Positions 49,556 to 58,798 are shown, numbered from the stretch's first letter. The stretch: 64,000 bases of DNA from Opitutia bacterium UBA6410 (GCA_002437405.1 DJPO01000006.1:7384-71383); one strand, 5' to 3'. The notes: a model not told the origin generated them from the sequence alone. A program made the numbers and translations.

Positions 49556-50989
49556 ATGGAAGTTGTTTCGGTAAATTCTCTAAAAATCCGCTACGGTGCA
49601 AAGGAAGTTTTCGGCGGATTGGACTGGAAAATCTCGCGCGGCGAAAACTGGGCGGTATCGGGCGAAAGCGGTACGGGCAAGTCGTGCCTGCTCAAGGCGG
49701 TTGCGGGGAAAATCGAATACTCGGGCGAAATAAAAAAATCTTTCGCCGAAAACGGACAGCCCGCCGAGGCATTGTACGTCGATAATTGGTACAAGTTCAC
49801 GAACCTTGAGGGCGACAGGAATTTTTATTACCAGCAACGCTACAACTATCACGCCGAACAGGACACCCTCACCGTTTTCGGGGAACTCGAAACATACGGC
49901 AAGGAGCGCAATCTGGATATTTCGGCGGTCGAGCCGATTCTCGAGCGGTTCGGATTCGCCAAGTGCCGCCAGACGCAGCTGATAGAGCTTTCGAGCGGCG
50001 AACACAAAAAACTCCAACTTGTAAAAGCCCTGTGGCTCAAGCCGCAAATACTGCTGCTCGACGACCCGTATACGGGCTTGGACGCAGCCTCGCGCAAGGC
50101 GTTAAACGACATTCTCGACGAAGAGTGCGCCGCGGGCACGACCCTTGTAATCGCGACCAACGATACCGAACTTCCGTCGTCGATAAACCGCTTTGCGGTA
50201 ATCGATGGCGGGCGGATTTCCGAAAGGGGCGGAGTCGAAAAAATCGGCGAAACGCCCGTAGTCCACAAACCCGTTCCCGAGTTTTTGAAGCTTTCGCCCG
50301 AAATTCCGTCGGAAACGTTTATAGATATGCGCAACATCACCGTGAGATACGGCGAAAAGGTCGTTTTGGACAATGTGTCGTGGACAGTAAAGGCGGGCGA
50401 AAAGTGGCTTTTGCAGGGGCGCAACGGCTCGGGGAAATCGACGCTGCTGAGCCTCGTTTGCGGCGACAATCCGCAGGCGTACGGCAACGACATACGCCTT
50501 TTCGGACAAAAGCGCGGCGGCGGCGAGAGCATTTGGGACATCAAAAAGAAGATGGGCATAATCTCGCCCGAAATGCACTGGTACTTCGACACGAACGCGA
50601 CGGTTTGGAATTCGGTCGCGTCGGGGCTGCTGGACACGATGGGGTGGTATCTGGACGTGAGCTTTTCGGACGGGAAGAAAATCGACGAAACCCTCGAATT
50701 TTTCGACCTTTCCGCCGACAGGGACACGCTGTTGAGCTCCCTGCCGCTGGGCAAGCAGCGAATGGCGTTGCTCGCGCGCACGGTCGTAAAAAATCCGCAA
50801 CTGCTGATTCTCGACGAGCCGTGTCAGGGCTTGGACAACGCGCAGACCCAGCGTTTCAATTCGGCTCTCGACGATTTGGCGGAATACGGAAAGACGATAA
50901 TCTACGTCGGGCACTACGAAACGCGTCTGCCCAAATGTTTGACCCACAAGCTCGAACTCGACAAGGGCAAGGTGCTGTCGGTCGGGTAA
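49556..50989 (+). CDS. Tandem ABC ATPase, ModF-like
   Basis: A 477-residue soluble protein with two complete ABC cassettes. Cassette 1: Walker A SGESGTGKSCLLKAV near 38, signature LSSGEHKKL near 147, Walker B ILLLDDPYTGLD near 167. Cassette 2: Walker A QGRNGSGKSTLLSL near 292, signature-like SLPLGKQRMALLA near 402, Walker B LLILDEPCQGLD near 425. There is no membrane domain. The layout is that of ModF/PhrA-type ATPases linked in other bacteria to molybdate genes or of unknown function. No transporter is adjacent, so the role is open. Confidence 0.8.
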   Translation: MEVVSVNSLKIRYGAKEVFGGLDWKISRGENWAVSGESGTGKSCLLKAVAGKIEYSGEIKKSFAENGQPAEALYVDNWYKFTNLEGDRNFYYQQRYNYHAEQDTLTVFGELETYGKERNLDISAVEPILERFGFAKCRQTQLIELSSGEHKKLQLVKALWLKPQILLLDDPYTGLDAASRKALNDILDEECAAGTTLVIATNDTELPSSINRFAVIDGGRISERGGVEKIGETPVVHKPVPEFLKLSPEIPSETFIDMRNITVRYGEKVVLDNVSWTVKAGEKWLLQGRNGSGKSTLLSLVCGDNPQAYGNDIRLFGQKRGGGESIWDIKKKMGIISPEMHWYFDTNATVWNSVASGLLDTMGWYLDVSFSDGKKIDETLEFFDLSADRDTLLSSLPLGKQRMALLARTVVKNPQLLILDEPCQGLDNAQTQRFNSALDDLAEYGKTIIYVGHYETRLPKCLTHKLELDKGKVLSVG

Positions 50990-51008
50990 TTTTGCGCTTG
51001 TGAAAACG

Positions 51009-51037
51009 AAAAAAGCCGCTGTTCTGGCGGCTTTTTT
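51009..51037 (+). terminator. Terminator after the ABC ATPase gene
   Basis: AAAAAAGCCGC and GCGGCTTTTTT form an 11-bp stem with a 7-base loop and T-run. The A-run on the other side makes it usable for the reverse-strand gene at 51112 as well. Confidence 0.92.
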
Positions 51038-51111
51038 GTGTATTGGGCGTCGTGTGCGCGTTGCGCGTTTTTTTCGCGAGGGTGTACGAACAGCCCAAGC
51101 GAGCGGGCGGT

Positions 51112-51648
51112 TTACGCTTTGCGCCCCATTTCGCGGGCTTCGGCAAGCTTCCCCTCCGAGATGTCGCCGATTCCCGTCGCTCCGACTCCGCGCACGACTC
51201 CCTTGAGCGAGCACTTTTCGAAGCAGGCAATCCACCCGCCGAGCCCGTTGATTGTCCCGTCAACAGCGCCGTCGTCGTCTTCGGCGGCGGAGGCGAGCAG
51301 GTAGATGTCCCTGAACTTGTAGTCGGAGGGGAAGAGCGGATTGGCGCGGTCGAGCAGGGTTTTCATCTGCCCGCTCATTTCGTAGTAATACACGGGGGTT
51401 GCGAACGCGATAACGTCGCTGTCGTGCATTTTTTCGACAATCGCGGGGGCGTCGTCTTTGATTACGCATTTTTGCGTATTTTGGCAGGAAAGACACCCGA
51501 CGCAAAAGTTGATTGTTTTGCCCCTCAGCGATACGAATTCGACTTCGTTGCCCGCCGCTTTTGCGCCTTCGGCAAAGGCGCGGGCGAGGGCGTCGGAGTT
51601 GCCCGATTTTCTGAGAGTCGTGGAGATTACGAGAATTTTTTTAGACAT
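51112..51648 (-). CDS. Flavodoxin-fold NAD(P)H-dependent oxidoreductase (iron-sulfur flavoprotein-like)
   Basis: A 178-residue FMN-binding protein. The phosphate loop is ISTTLRKSGNSDALARAF (residues 8-25). CVGCLSCQNTQKCVIKDD near 50 has the Cys pattern of iron-sulfur flavoproteins, and ATPVYYYEMSGQMKTLLDR near 83 is the conserved flavin-contact segment. It moves electrons in anaerobic metabolism; partner and substrate are unknown. The gene is monocistronic, convergent with the ABC gene. Confidence 0.85.
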   Translation of the reverse strand: MSKKILVISTTLRKSGNSDALARAFAEGAKAAGNEVEFVSLRGKTINFCVGCLSCQNTQKCVIKDDAPAIVEKMHDSDVIAFATPVYYYEMSGQMKTLLDRANPLFPSDYKFRDIYLLASAAEDDDGAVDGTINGLGGWIACFEKCSLKGVVRGVGATGIGDISEGKLAEAREMGRKA

Positions 51649-51779
51649 ATTTTTGTTGTAGTCCGCACATTATACTTCTTTGTTTCCGAAAAGTAAATAT
51701 CCGCAACTGCCGATTTTCTGCCCAATCCGACCGCAAAAAAACGGGCGGGATTGCTCCCGACTGCGCGGCGGCAATCGTC

Positions 51780-51847
51780 GGGGATTTCGCATTTTGAATT
51801 GCGAGGATTTCGGGTAAGTCGGACTTTTGTGCTTTCGATATTTCCAT
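51780..51847 (-). pseudogene. Possible remnant of a GNAT acetyltransferase
   Basis: From an ATG at 51847 the reverse strand reads MEISKAQKSDLPEILAIQNA, the usual first strand and helix of a GNAT acetyltransferase. The homology is then lost and no continuation is seen in another frame. The 51649-51996 stretch otherwise holds only the hairpin below. Confidence 0.35.
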
Positions 51848-51872
51848 TGGTAGAATCGGGCAAGTTTTCGGC

Positions 51873-51905
51873 GCAAATGTATATTTACATTTGCCGCGCT
51901 TTTTT
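51873..51905 (+). promoter_or_regulatory. Palindromic hairpin upstream of the Fe-S/AKR/lar run
   Basis: GCAAATGTA (51873-51881) and TACATTTGC (51886-51894) form a 9-bp stem with loop TATT, and a T-run follows at 51900-51905. It could be an old terminator or a regulator-binding palindrome about 100 bases before the first gene of the nine-gene run; a TATTAT box follows at 51908-51913. Confidence 0.45.
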
Positions 51906-51996
51906 GATATTATTATCCCGACAAAAGCGCGTAGTGCGAACAAAAAATTCGGATTGCGCGCCGCTTTGCCGGATAACTACAATATGGAAAAACGAT

Positions 51997-53592
51997 ATGT
52001 TGAAGAACGTTAGAATATTCTTCGCTGCCCTGTTCTTTTGCTCGATTACGCTGGTGTTCCTCGACTTCACGGGGACTGTCCATGCGTGGCTCGGGTGGAC
52101 GGCGAAACTCCAGTTCCTGCCCGCGCTGTTTGCCGCGAATTTTGCGGTTGTCGCGTTGCTTGCGCTCGCGACACTTCTTTTCGGGCGCATCTACTGCTCG
52201 GTGGTTTGCCCGCTCGGCGTATTGCAGGACATTGTCTCTAAAATTGCTGGGCGGCGCAAGCGCAACAGGTTTTCCTACAAACGCCCCAAGACGTATCTGC
52301 GAATCGCGTTTTTCGCGCTCTTCGCCGTCTGCTCGGCTTTGGGTTTGCTTTCGGCGGTGTCGCTGATTGCCCCGTACGGGGCTTACGGCAGGATTGCCTC
52401 GAACATATTTGCCCCGATTTGGGCGTTGGGCAACAACGCGCTTTCATTTATAGCGGAGCGTTTCGACAGCTACGCGTTTTATCCGACCGAAGTCTGGACT
52501 CGCGGAATCGGCGCGTTCCTCGTGGCCGCCGCGACTTTCGCCGTCGTCGGATTCTTGGCGTGGAGGGGCGGGCGCACTTATTGCAATACCGTTTGCCCCG
52601 TCGGGACTCTCTTGGGATTTTTGGCGAAATATTCGCTTTTCAAGCCCGTCGTCGACGTATCCAAGTGCAACTCGTGCGGGCTTTGCGCGAGGAACTGCAA
52701 GGGGCAGTGCATAAACTCCAAAGAGCATAAAATCGACTACTCGCGCTGCGTGTCGTGCTTCGACTGTATCGGCAACTGCCGCCGCGGGGCGATTTCCTAC
52801 TCGTGCAGGAAGGGCGGGGCGGATTCTGGAAAATCCTCCGCGGCAAAGCCCGCGATCAAGCCCGCCGCGAAGCCCGATTCGGTCGGGGCGGATTCCCCCG
52901 TTTCCGTCCGCGCTTCGAAAAATTCCTCCGATTTTTCGAAAATCGAAAATCCCGCAGTTTCGGCAAAGGGCAGGCGCGGATTCTTCTCGTCGCTCTTGGT
53001 CTTCGCGGGGGTTGCCGCCGCAGAGGCTGAGGAGAAAATCAACGACGGCGGGCTCGCCCCGATAAAAAGCAGGCGCAAGCCCGAGCGCGCAACCCGAATA
53101 ACTCCCCCCGGGGCGCGCAGCGCGGCGAATCTTGCGGAAAAGTGCGTGGCGTGTCAGCTTTGCGTCTCGGCGTGCCCGACCCGCGCGATTGTCCCGTCCG
53201 CAAAGCTCTCGGACTTCATGCAGCCCGAAATGTCCTACGAGCACGGCTACTGTCTGCCCGAGTGCACGAAGTGCTCGCAGGTATGCCCCGCGGGCGCGAT
53301 TTTGCCGATAACGCCCGCCGAGAAATCCTCGATACAAATCGGGCGGGCAGTCTGGCGCAAGGCGCGCTGCGTGATCAATGCCGACGGATTGCAGTGCGAC
53401 AACTGCTTCCGCCAATGCCCGACGGGCGCGATTTCGATGGTCGTCCAAGACCCGAAGAATCCGAAATCCCTGAAAGTCCCCGTCGTCGACGAAGCCCGCT
53501 GTATCGGCTGCGGCGCTTGCGAAAATCTGTGCCCCGCGCGCCCCGTTGCGGCGATATGCGTCGAGGGCTATTCGGTTCACAACATCATTTAA
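51997..53592 (+). CDS. Membrane polyferredoxin, NapH/NapG-like fusion
   Basis: A 531-residue Fe-S protein. About four membrane helices occupy residues 1-215. They carry the NapH-type loops GRIYCSVVCPLGVL near 67 and GRTYCNTVCPVGTL near 195, then two ferredoxin motifs (CNSCGLCARNCKGQC and CVSCFDCIGNC) near 230-265. A low-complexity linker follows. A second part resembles NapG/MauM: a TM-like helix near 335, CVACQLCVSACPTRAI near 385, CLPECTKCSQVCPAGAI near 425, CDNCFRQCPTGAI near 470 and CIGCGACENLCPARPV near 505. It probably passes electrons from quinol to the periplasmic reductase encoded next. Start ATG 51997. Confidence 0.82.
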   Translation: MLKNVRIFFAALFFCSITLVFLDFTGTVHAWLGWTAKLQFLPALFAANFAVVALLALATLLFGRIYCSVVCPLGVLQDIVSKIAGRRKRNRFSYKRPKTYLRIAFFALFAVCSALGLLSAVSLIAPYGAYGRIASNIFAPIWALGNNALSFIAERFDSYAFYPTEVWTRGIGAFLVAAATFAVVGFLAWRGGRTYCNTVCPVGTLLGFLAKYSLFKPVVDVSKCNSCGLCARNCKGQCINSKEHKIDYSRCVSCFDCIGNCRRGAISYSCRKGGADSGKSSAAKPAIKPAAKPDSVGADSPVSVRASKNSSDFSKIENPAVSAKGRRGFFSSLLVFAGVAAAEAEEKINDGGLAPIKSRRKPERATRITPPGARSAANLAEKCVACQLCVSACPTRAIVPSAKLSDFMQPEMSYEHGYCLPECTKCSQVCPAGAILPITPAEKSSIQIGRAVWRKARCVINADGLQCDNCFRQCPTGAISMVVQDPKNPKSLKVPVVDEARCIGCGACENLCPARPVAAICVEGYSVHNII

Positions 53593-53605
53593 CGGAGGAT
53601 TTTTT

Positions 53606-55387
53606 ATGGAAAACAACGGTTCGAATTCGTTTGGACGCAGGAATTTTTTGAAGGGGCTTTCCGTCGGCGCGGCGTCGATTCCGCTCTTCGGGTGCTCGCG
53701 CAAATCGGACGGCGAAAAGCTCGGGGCGATGACTATGCGCACGAATCCCAAGACGGGCGAAAAGGTTTCGATTCTCGGCTTCGGTTGCATGCGCTGGCCG
53801 TCGGTGGACGGCAAAAGCGCGCGCGAGGCGGGCGGGGAAATCGACCAGCAGGCGGTCAACGAGCTTGTCGACCATGCAATCGCAAACGGCGTCAACTATT
53901 TCGACACGTCCCCCGTGTACTGTCAGGGGCGTTCGGAGCACGTCACGGGAATCGCGCTCAGCCGCCACCCGCGCGAAAAATATTTCATCGCAACAAAGCT
54001 CTCCAACTTCGCCAAGAGCACTTGGACAAAGGAGGCGTCGATTGCAATGTACCGCAATTCGATGAAGGAGCTGAAGACCGACTACATCGACTATATGCTT
54101 TTGCACGGGGTCGGAATGGGCGACGACGGAATGGAGGCTCTCAAAAAACGCTATCTCGAAAACGGCGTTTTGGACTTCCTCTTGGAGGAGCGCAGGGCGG
54201 GGCGAATCCGCAACTTGGGGTTCTCGTACCACGGCGACATAAAGGTTTTCGACTACCTGCTCTCGAAGCACGATGTCTATAAATGGGACTTCGTGCAAAT
54301 CCAGCTGAACTATCTCGACTGGACGCACGCCAAGCAAATCAGGGCGTTCAACACCAACGCAGAATATCTGTACGGCGAGCTCGAAAAGCGCAAGATTCCC
54401 GTCGTGATAATGGAGCCGCTGCTGGGCGGCAGGCTCTCGTCGATTCCCCACACAATCGTTCCCGAATTCAAGCAGCGCGAGCCCGACCGTTCGGTTGCGT
54501 CGTGGGCATTCCGCTTTGCGGGGAGTTTCCCGTACGTCTTGACAGTATTGAGCGGAATGGCGAAAATGGAGCACCTGCAGGACAATCTGAAAACCTACTC
54601 GCCGCTGAAAGTGCTCACCCGCGAGGAATTCGACTTCCTCGAGCGCACCGCCGACGAGATGATGAAGTTCAACACGATACCCTGCAACGACTGCAAGTAT
54701 TGTATGCCGTGCCCGTACTCGCTCGACATTCCCGCGATTCTGCTCCACTACAACAAGTGCATCAACGAGCGCACCGCGCCCGAAAGCAATGTCGACGAAA
54801 ACTACCTCAAAGCCCGCCGCGCGTTTCTCGTCGGCTACGACCGCTCCGTTCCGAAGCTGCGTCAGGCGAGCCAGTGCACGGGCTGCGACCAGTGCCGCCC
54901 GCACTGCCCGCAGGGAATCGACATTCCATCGCAAATGCGCCGCATAGACGAATACGTCAAGAATCTGCGCAGGCAGGCGGCGTTGATGGGCGACGTGAAA
55001 AAGGCGTTCGCGGACGGCAAGCACACGCTGGCAATCGGCAACGGCGCGGTCGAGGTTTTCGACGGGCGCGGACTGGAGGTTTTGATGGGCGTCTACCGCA
55101 AGCGGCCGTCGCTGCTCAAGGGCGCGCTCGTCGCGGACAAAGTCGTCGGGAAGGCGGCTGCGGCGGTGTTCGTTATGGGCGGAATATCCGAGCTGTACGC
55201 GCCGACGATTTCGCGCCCCGCGCTTGCAATGCTCTCGCGCGCCAGAATAACGGTTTCTTACGACAAGAGCGTGGACTTCGTGAAAAACGCAAAGGGCGAC
55301 GGAATGTGCCCGATGGAGTCCGCCTGCAAAGACGCGAAAACGCCCGAGGAGTGTGTCGCGATTCTCTCGAAAATCGTGAAAAAATAA
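53606..55387 (+). CDS. Tat-exported aldo-keto reductase with ferredoxin domain and C-terminal DUF1893-like domain
   Basis: A 593-residue protein starting at ATG 53606 behind GGAGG. A twin-arginine signal with lipobox-like end (GRRNFLKGLSVGAASIPLFGC) occupies residues 10-30. The aldo-keto reductase barrel spans about 45-345 (GFGCMRWPSVDG, NYFDTSPVYCQGRSE, YMLLHGVG, IQLNYLDW). Two 4Fe-4S motifs follow (CNDCKYCMPCPYSLDIP and CTGCDQCRPHCPQGIDIP, about 365-445). Residues 470-590 read as DUF1893: VEVFDGRGLEVLMGVYRKRP, LKGALVADKVVGKAAAAVFV and GMCPMESACKD. The fusion is unusual. Its substrate is unknown; the preceding polyferredoxin is the likely electron partner. Confidence 0.82.
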   Translation: MENNGSNSFGRRNFLKGLSVGAASIPLFGCSRKSDGEKLGAMTMRTNPKTGEKVSILGFGCMRWPSVDGKSAREAGGEIDQQAVNELVDHAIANGVNYFDTSPVYCQGRSEHVTGIALSRHPREKYFIATKLSNFAKSTWTKEASIAMYRNSMKELKTDYIDYMLLHGVGMGDDGMEALKKRYLENGVLDFLLEERRAGRIRNLGFSYHGDIKVFDYLLSKHDVYKWDFVQIQLNYLDWTHAKQIRAFNTNAEYLYGELEKRKIPVVIMEPLLGGRLSSIPHTIVPEFKQREPDRSVASWAFRFAGSFPYVLTVLSGMAKMEHLQDNLKTYSPLKVLTREEFDFLERTADEMMKFNTIPCNDCKYCMPCPYSLDIPAILLHYNKCINERTAPESNVDENYLKARRAFLVGYDRSVPKLRQASQCTGCDQCRPHCPQGIDIPSQMRRIDEYVKNLRRQAALMGDVKKAFADGKHTLAIGNGAVEVFDGRGLEVLMGVYRKRPSLLKGALVADKVVGKAAAAVFVMGGISELYAPTISRPALAMLSRARITVSYDKSVDFVKNAKGDGMCPMESACKDAKTPEECVAILSKIVKK

Positions 55388-55993
55388 ATGGCGGGCGGCG
55401 GACACAGGCGCGTTGGGATATTCGGCGGGAGTTTCGACCCGCCGCATAAAACCCACATCGCGCTTGCCGAGCGGGCGCGGGAATTTCTCGGCTTGGACTT
55501 GCTGGTGTTCGTGCCCGCAAACTCGTCCCCGCCGAAATTCGGGCGGCATTTCGCGCCGTTCGAAGACCGAATAAAGATGCTCGAAATCGCGCTTGGCGGA
55601 TTCGGCGGAAACTTTGAAATCAGCCGCGCGGAGGCGCGCTCGGACGGGGCTACGACATACGCCGCCGATACCGCCGAAGCCGTCCGCCGCCGATTCCCCG
55701 CCGCCGAATTGTTCTGGATACTCGGGGCGGATATGCTGGCAGCTTTGCCGCATTGGTACGGAATCGAGAGGCTGGCGCAAACCGCCGTATTTGCATACGC
55801 GGCGCGCTCGGGAGTCGGACGGATTTCGGCGGAACATTTTGCGGATTCAATCAGACTAAAACACATTCCGTTCGGCGAAACCGCGGCGTCGTCGAGCGCA
55901 ATCCGCGCGGCGTTGAAATCAGGCGAGACAAAAATCCCCGACCTTGACTGCCGCGTGCTCGCCTATATTTTGGAAAACCGATTATACACATAA
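55388..55993 (+). CDS. nadD: Nicotinate-nucleotide adenylyltransferase
   Basis: A 201-residue nucleotidyltransferase that joins nicotinate mononucleotide and ATP to nicotinic acid adenine dinucleotide. Motifs: GIFGGSFDPPHKTHIALAER (residues 10-29, with HxxH variant HKTH), FVPANSSPPK near 43, ELFWILGADMLAALPHWY near 110 and SSSAIRAALKSG near 170. The start abuts the reductase stop without a gap and larC begins 12 bases after it. The operon setting is informative because the product is also the substrate of LarB. Confidence 0.92.
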   Translation: MAGGGHRRVGIFGGSFDPPHKTHIALAERAREFLGLDLLVFVPANSSPPKFGRHFAPFEDRIKMLEIALGGFGGNFEISRAEARSDGATTYAADTAEAVRRRFPAAELFWILGADMLAALPHWYGIERLAQTAVFAYAARSGVGRISAEHFADSIRLKHIPFGETAASSSAIRAALKSGETKIPDLDCRVLAYILENRLYT

Positions 55994-56005
55994 TTTTTTT
56001 CACCT

Positions 56006-57283
56006 ATGAAGACAATTTATTACGACTGCTTTGCGGGAATCAGCGGCGATATGAACCTCGGCGCGATGGTCGATTTGGGCGCGGACAAAGACGCGCTCGT
56101 GAGCGAGCTTGAAAAGCTCGGAATCGGCGGCTGGAAAATCGAGTTTTCGAAAGACGGGCGCGGCGGGATTTTCGGGACAAAGGCGCAAGTCGTTTTGGAC
56201 GGGCACGGACATTCGCACGACGCGCCCCACCCGCACGAACACGAGCACGCGGAATGCGGACATCATCACGAACACACCCACGCGGATTGTCCCACCCACG
56301 AACACGCACATACGCACGAGCACCGCAGCTTCCGCGACATAAAGGCGATTATCGAAAATTCGGGAATTTCCGACCGCGCCAAAAAACTTTCCCTTAAAAT
56401 TTTTGGAAAAGTCGCCGAGGCGGAGGCGAAAATCCACGGCAGGGAAATCGACGACGTGTGCTTCCACGAGGTCGGGGCGGTCGATTCGATTATCGACATA
56501 GTCGGCGCTGCAATTTGCGCGGATTTGCTCGGCGCAGAAAAATTCGCGTGCTCGGAAATCGAGCTCGGCGGCGGAACTGTCAAGTGCGCCCACGGAATTA
56601 TTCCAGTGCCCGCGCCCGCAACCGCCGAGATTCTCAAAAATTTCCGCGTCAAGCTAAACGGCGCGCCGCACGAGTGTACGACCCCGACGGGGGCTGCGAT
56701 AATCGCCGCGCTCTGCGAGCCTACGGAAACAAAAATTTCGGGGCGAATCGTCGCAAACGGCGTCGGCGTTGGGCAGCGCAATCCCGCAAATATCGCGAAC
56801 GTGCTGCGCGTTTCGCTTATCGAAAGCGCACCAGAAACGGATGGTGTGCGCGAAGAAAAAATGTTTGTCGCCGAGGCTAATATAGACGATATGACGGCGG
56901 AGTCGCTGGCGTTCCTTTGCTCGCGGCTATTCGATGAGGGCGCGGCGGACGTTTGGCAGGAGGCGATTGCGATGAAAAAATCGCGTTTGGGCACGAAGGT
57001 CTGCGCGCTCGTTTCGGAAGAGCGCAAGGGGAAAATTTTGGCGTGTCTTCTCGGGGAATCTTCGACGCTCGGGGTGAGGGTTTCGGAAGTCTCGCGTTTT
57101 TCGATTTCGCGGGAAACCAAAAGTATAAAAACCCGACTCGGCGAAGTCCGCGTGAAAATTTCGGAATTCGGCGGGCGCGCAAAGATTAAACCCGAATTCG
57201 ACGACTGCGCGTCAATCGCAAATAAAAAGCGTTTGCCGCTCGACGAAATACGGAGGATTGTCGAAAATGAATCCGAAATTTGA
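56006..57283 (+). CDS. larC: Nickel insertion protein LarC (pyridinium-bis-thiocarboxylate nickel ligase)
   Basis: A 425-residue protein that uses CTP to put nickel into the pincer nucleotide cofactor. The start MKTIYYDCFAGISGDMNLGA is diagnostic. Residues 70-110 form a His-rich stretch with about twenty His. Conserved parts follow: CFHEVGAVDSIIDIVGA near 150, PVPAPATAEIL near 205, TPTGAAIIAAL near 230, EANIDDMTAESLAFL near 288 and EVRVKISEFGGRAKIKPE near 380. Unlike organisms where larC is split and joined by frameshifting, the frame here is continuous. The 3' end overlaps larE by 17 bases. Confidence 0.94.
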   Translation: MKTIYYDCFAGISGDMNLGAMVDLGADKDALVSELEKLGIGGWKIEFSKDGRGGIFGTKAQVVLDGHGHSHDAPHPHEHEHAECGHHHEHTHADCPTHEHAHTHEHRSFRDIKAIIENSGISDRAKKLSLKIFGKVAEAEAKIHGREIDDVCFHEVGAVDSIIDIVGAAICADLLGAEKFACSEIELGGGTVKCAHGIIPVPAPATAEILKNFRVKLNGAPHECTTPTGAAIIAALCEPTETKISGRIVANGVGVGQRNPANIANVLRVSLIESAPETDGVREEKMFVAEANIDDMTAESLAFLCSRLFDEGAADVWQEAIAMKKSRLGTKVCALVSEERKGKILACLLGESSTLGVRVSEVSRFSISRETKSIKTRLGEVRVKISEFGGRAKIKPEFDDCASIANKKRLPLDEIRRIVENESEI

Positions 57284-58058
57284 GAGGCTCGGGCGTTTCC
57301 TTGACGGCTTCGCCAAGCCCGCAATCGCGCTGTCGGGCGGCTTGGACAGCTCGACGCTGCTTGCGGTCTGCGCCGAAAAATTCGGCTCGGGCGGGTGCGC
57401 CGCGTTTATCGCCGAAACCCCGTATTCGATGCGCGGCGAAATCGGCGACGCCCGCGATTTGTGCGCCGCGCTCGGCGTCGAACTCGTCGAAATCAAAATG
57501 GATTCAATCCCGCGCGAAATCGAATACAATCCGCCCGAACGGTGCTACCTTTGCAAGCGTTCGATTTTCTCGCAACTAAAGCGGCTCGCCTTTTCGAAGG
57601 GGTTTGACGCCGTGTTCGACGGGACGAACGCCGACGACCTCTCCGACTACCGCCCAGGAATGAAGGCTCTGCGGGAGCTTGGGATAATAAGCCCGTTTCT
57701 CGAATGCGCCGTCGGCAAAAACGACATACGCACGGCGGCGGCGGAGCGCGGACTGAAAGTCGCCAAGAAACCCGCCTACGCGTGCCTGCTAACGCGCCTC
57801 GAGCACGGTGCGAAAATCGACGTCCCGCTCCTCGGAAAAATCGACGAATTCGAGTCGTTTTTGCGCGCGGAGTTTGCCGAAAACGTGCGCGCTCGGGTGG
57901 AGTCGGGCAACGTGCGCATAGAGTGCAGCCCGTCGGATTTCGGGAAAATCGCGGCGGGGGCGGCGCGGATTTCCGACGCCGCGAAGAGGCTTGGTTTCAA
58001 ACGCTGCACGCTCGATTTGGGCGGCTACAAAATGGGCTCGATGAACGTTGTAATATGA
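57267..58058 (+). CDS. larE: ATP-dependent sacrificial sulfur transferase LarE
   Basis: A 263-residue PP-loop enzyme that sulfurates the cofactor precursor. The PP-loop AIALSGGLDSSTLLAV lies near residues 20-35, ERCYLCKRSIFSQLKRLA near 91, and DGTNADDLSDYRPGMKAL near 118. AKKPAYACLLTRLEHGAKI near 165 carries the Cys expected to give up its sulfur. ATG 57267 is preferred because GGAGG lies 11 bases upstream; the TTG at 57258 is too close to it. The stop overlaps the larB start as ATGA. Confidence 0.93.
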   Translation: MNPKFERLGRFLDGFAKPAIALSGGLDSSTLLAVCAEKFGSGGCAAFIAETPYSMRGEIGDARDLCAALGVELVEIKMDSIPREIEYNPPERCYLCKRSIFSQLKRLAFSKGFDAVFDGTNADDLSDYRPGMKALRELGIISPFLECAVGKNDIRTAAAERGLKVAKKPAYACLLTRLEHGAKIDVPLLGKIDEFESFLRAEFAENVRARVESGNVRIECSPSDFGKIAAGAARISDAAKRLGFKRCTLDLGGYKMGSMNVVI

Positions 58059-58798
58059 GGGATTTTTCGAAAATACTGACGGATTTCAGGGACGGGAAAA
58101 TCGACTTGGAATCGGCGAACAGGCAAATCGGCGGATTTTTCTTCTCCGACTTGGGGCACACCAAAGCCGACACCGACAGGAAGGAACGCACGGGCGTCGG
58201 GGAGGTCGTGTTCGCGCAGTCGAAAACCGCGCGGCAGTGCGCCGACATCTGCGCCGAGATTTTGAAAAAACAGGGAAACGTCCTGCTGACGCGGCTCGAC
58301 CCCCAAAAGGCGCGGGAGCTGCAACAGCTCTTCGCAGGGTGCGTCTACGACGAAATCGGGCGGATTATGAAAATCGGCGCGGACAATCCCGAGGTCGGGA
58401 GTTCGCACATAGCGATAGTTTCGGCTGGGACTTCCGATATGCCCGTCGCGCGCGAGGCGGAGTTTGCGGCAAACTTTTTCGGGAGTCGGACGAAGACGTA
58501 TTTCGACTGCGGCGTGGCGGGGCTTCACAGGCTGACAGCCCGTATCGACGAAATCCGCGAAGCCTCGGTTGTGATTGCAATCGCGGGAATGGAGGGCGCG
58601 CTCGCGAGCGTTCTTGCGGGGCTTGTTCCCGTCCCCGTGATAGCCGTGCCAACGAGCGTCGGGTACGGCGCGAGCTTCGGGGGACTGGCGGCGCTGCTTT
58701 CGATGATAAATTCGTGCGCCAACGGAGTTAGTATTGTGAACATCGACAACGGCTTCGGCGCGGCGTACAACGCGCATTTGATTAACCGCAAAAAATAA
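58055..58798 (+). CDS. larB: Pyridinium-3,5-biscarboxylic acid mononucleotide synthase LarB
   Basis: A 247-residue PurE-like carboxylase/hydrolase acting on nicotinic acid adenine dinucleotide. The core reads HIAIVSAGTSDMPVAREAEF near 128, YFDCGVAGLHRLTARIDEIR near 150, VVIAIAGMEGALASVLAGLV near 172 and PTSVGYGASFGGLAALLSM near 203. All are hallmarks of LarB. It overlaps larE and precedes the nickel transporter genes. Confidence 0.93.
   Translation: MRDFSKILTDFRDGKIDLESANRQIGGFFFSDLGHTKADTDRKERTGVGEVVFAQSKTARQCADICAEILKKQGNVLLTRLDPQKARELQQLFAGCVYDEIGRIMKIGADNPEVGSSHIAIVSAGTSDMPVAREAEFAANFFGSRTKTYFDCGVAGLHRLTARIDEIREASVVIAIAGMEGALASVLAGLVPVPVIAVPTSVGYGASFGGLAALLSMINSCANGVSIVNIDNGFGAAYNAHLINRKK

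Noticed and set aside
53585..55837. A 750-codon reverse-strand frame across the reductase and nadD genes
   Set aside because: It spans the junction of two well-supported + strand genes and reads as Arg/Val/His-rich antisense text.
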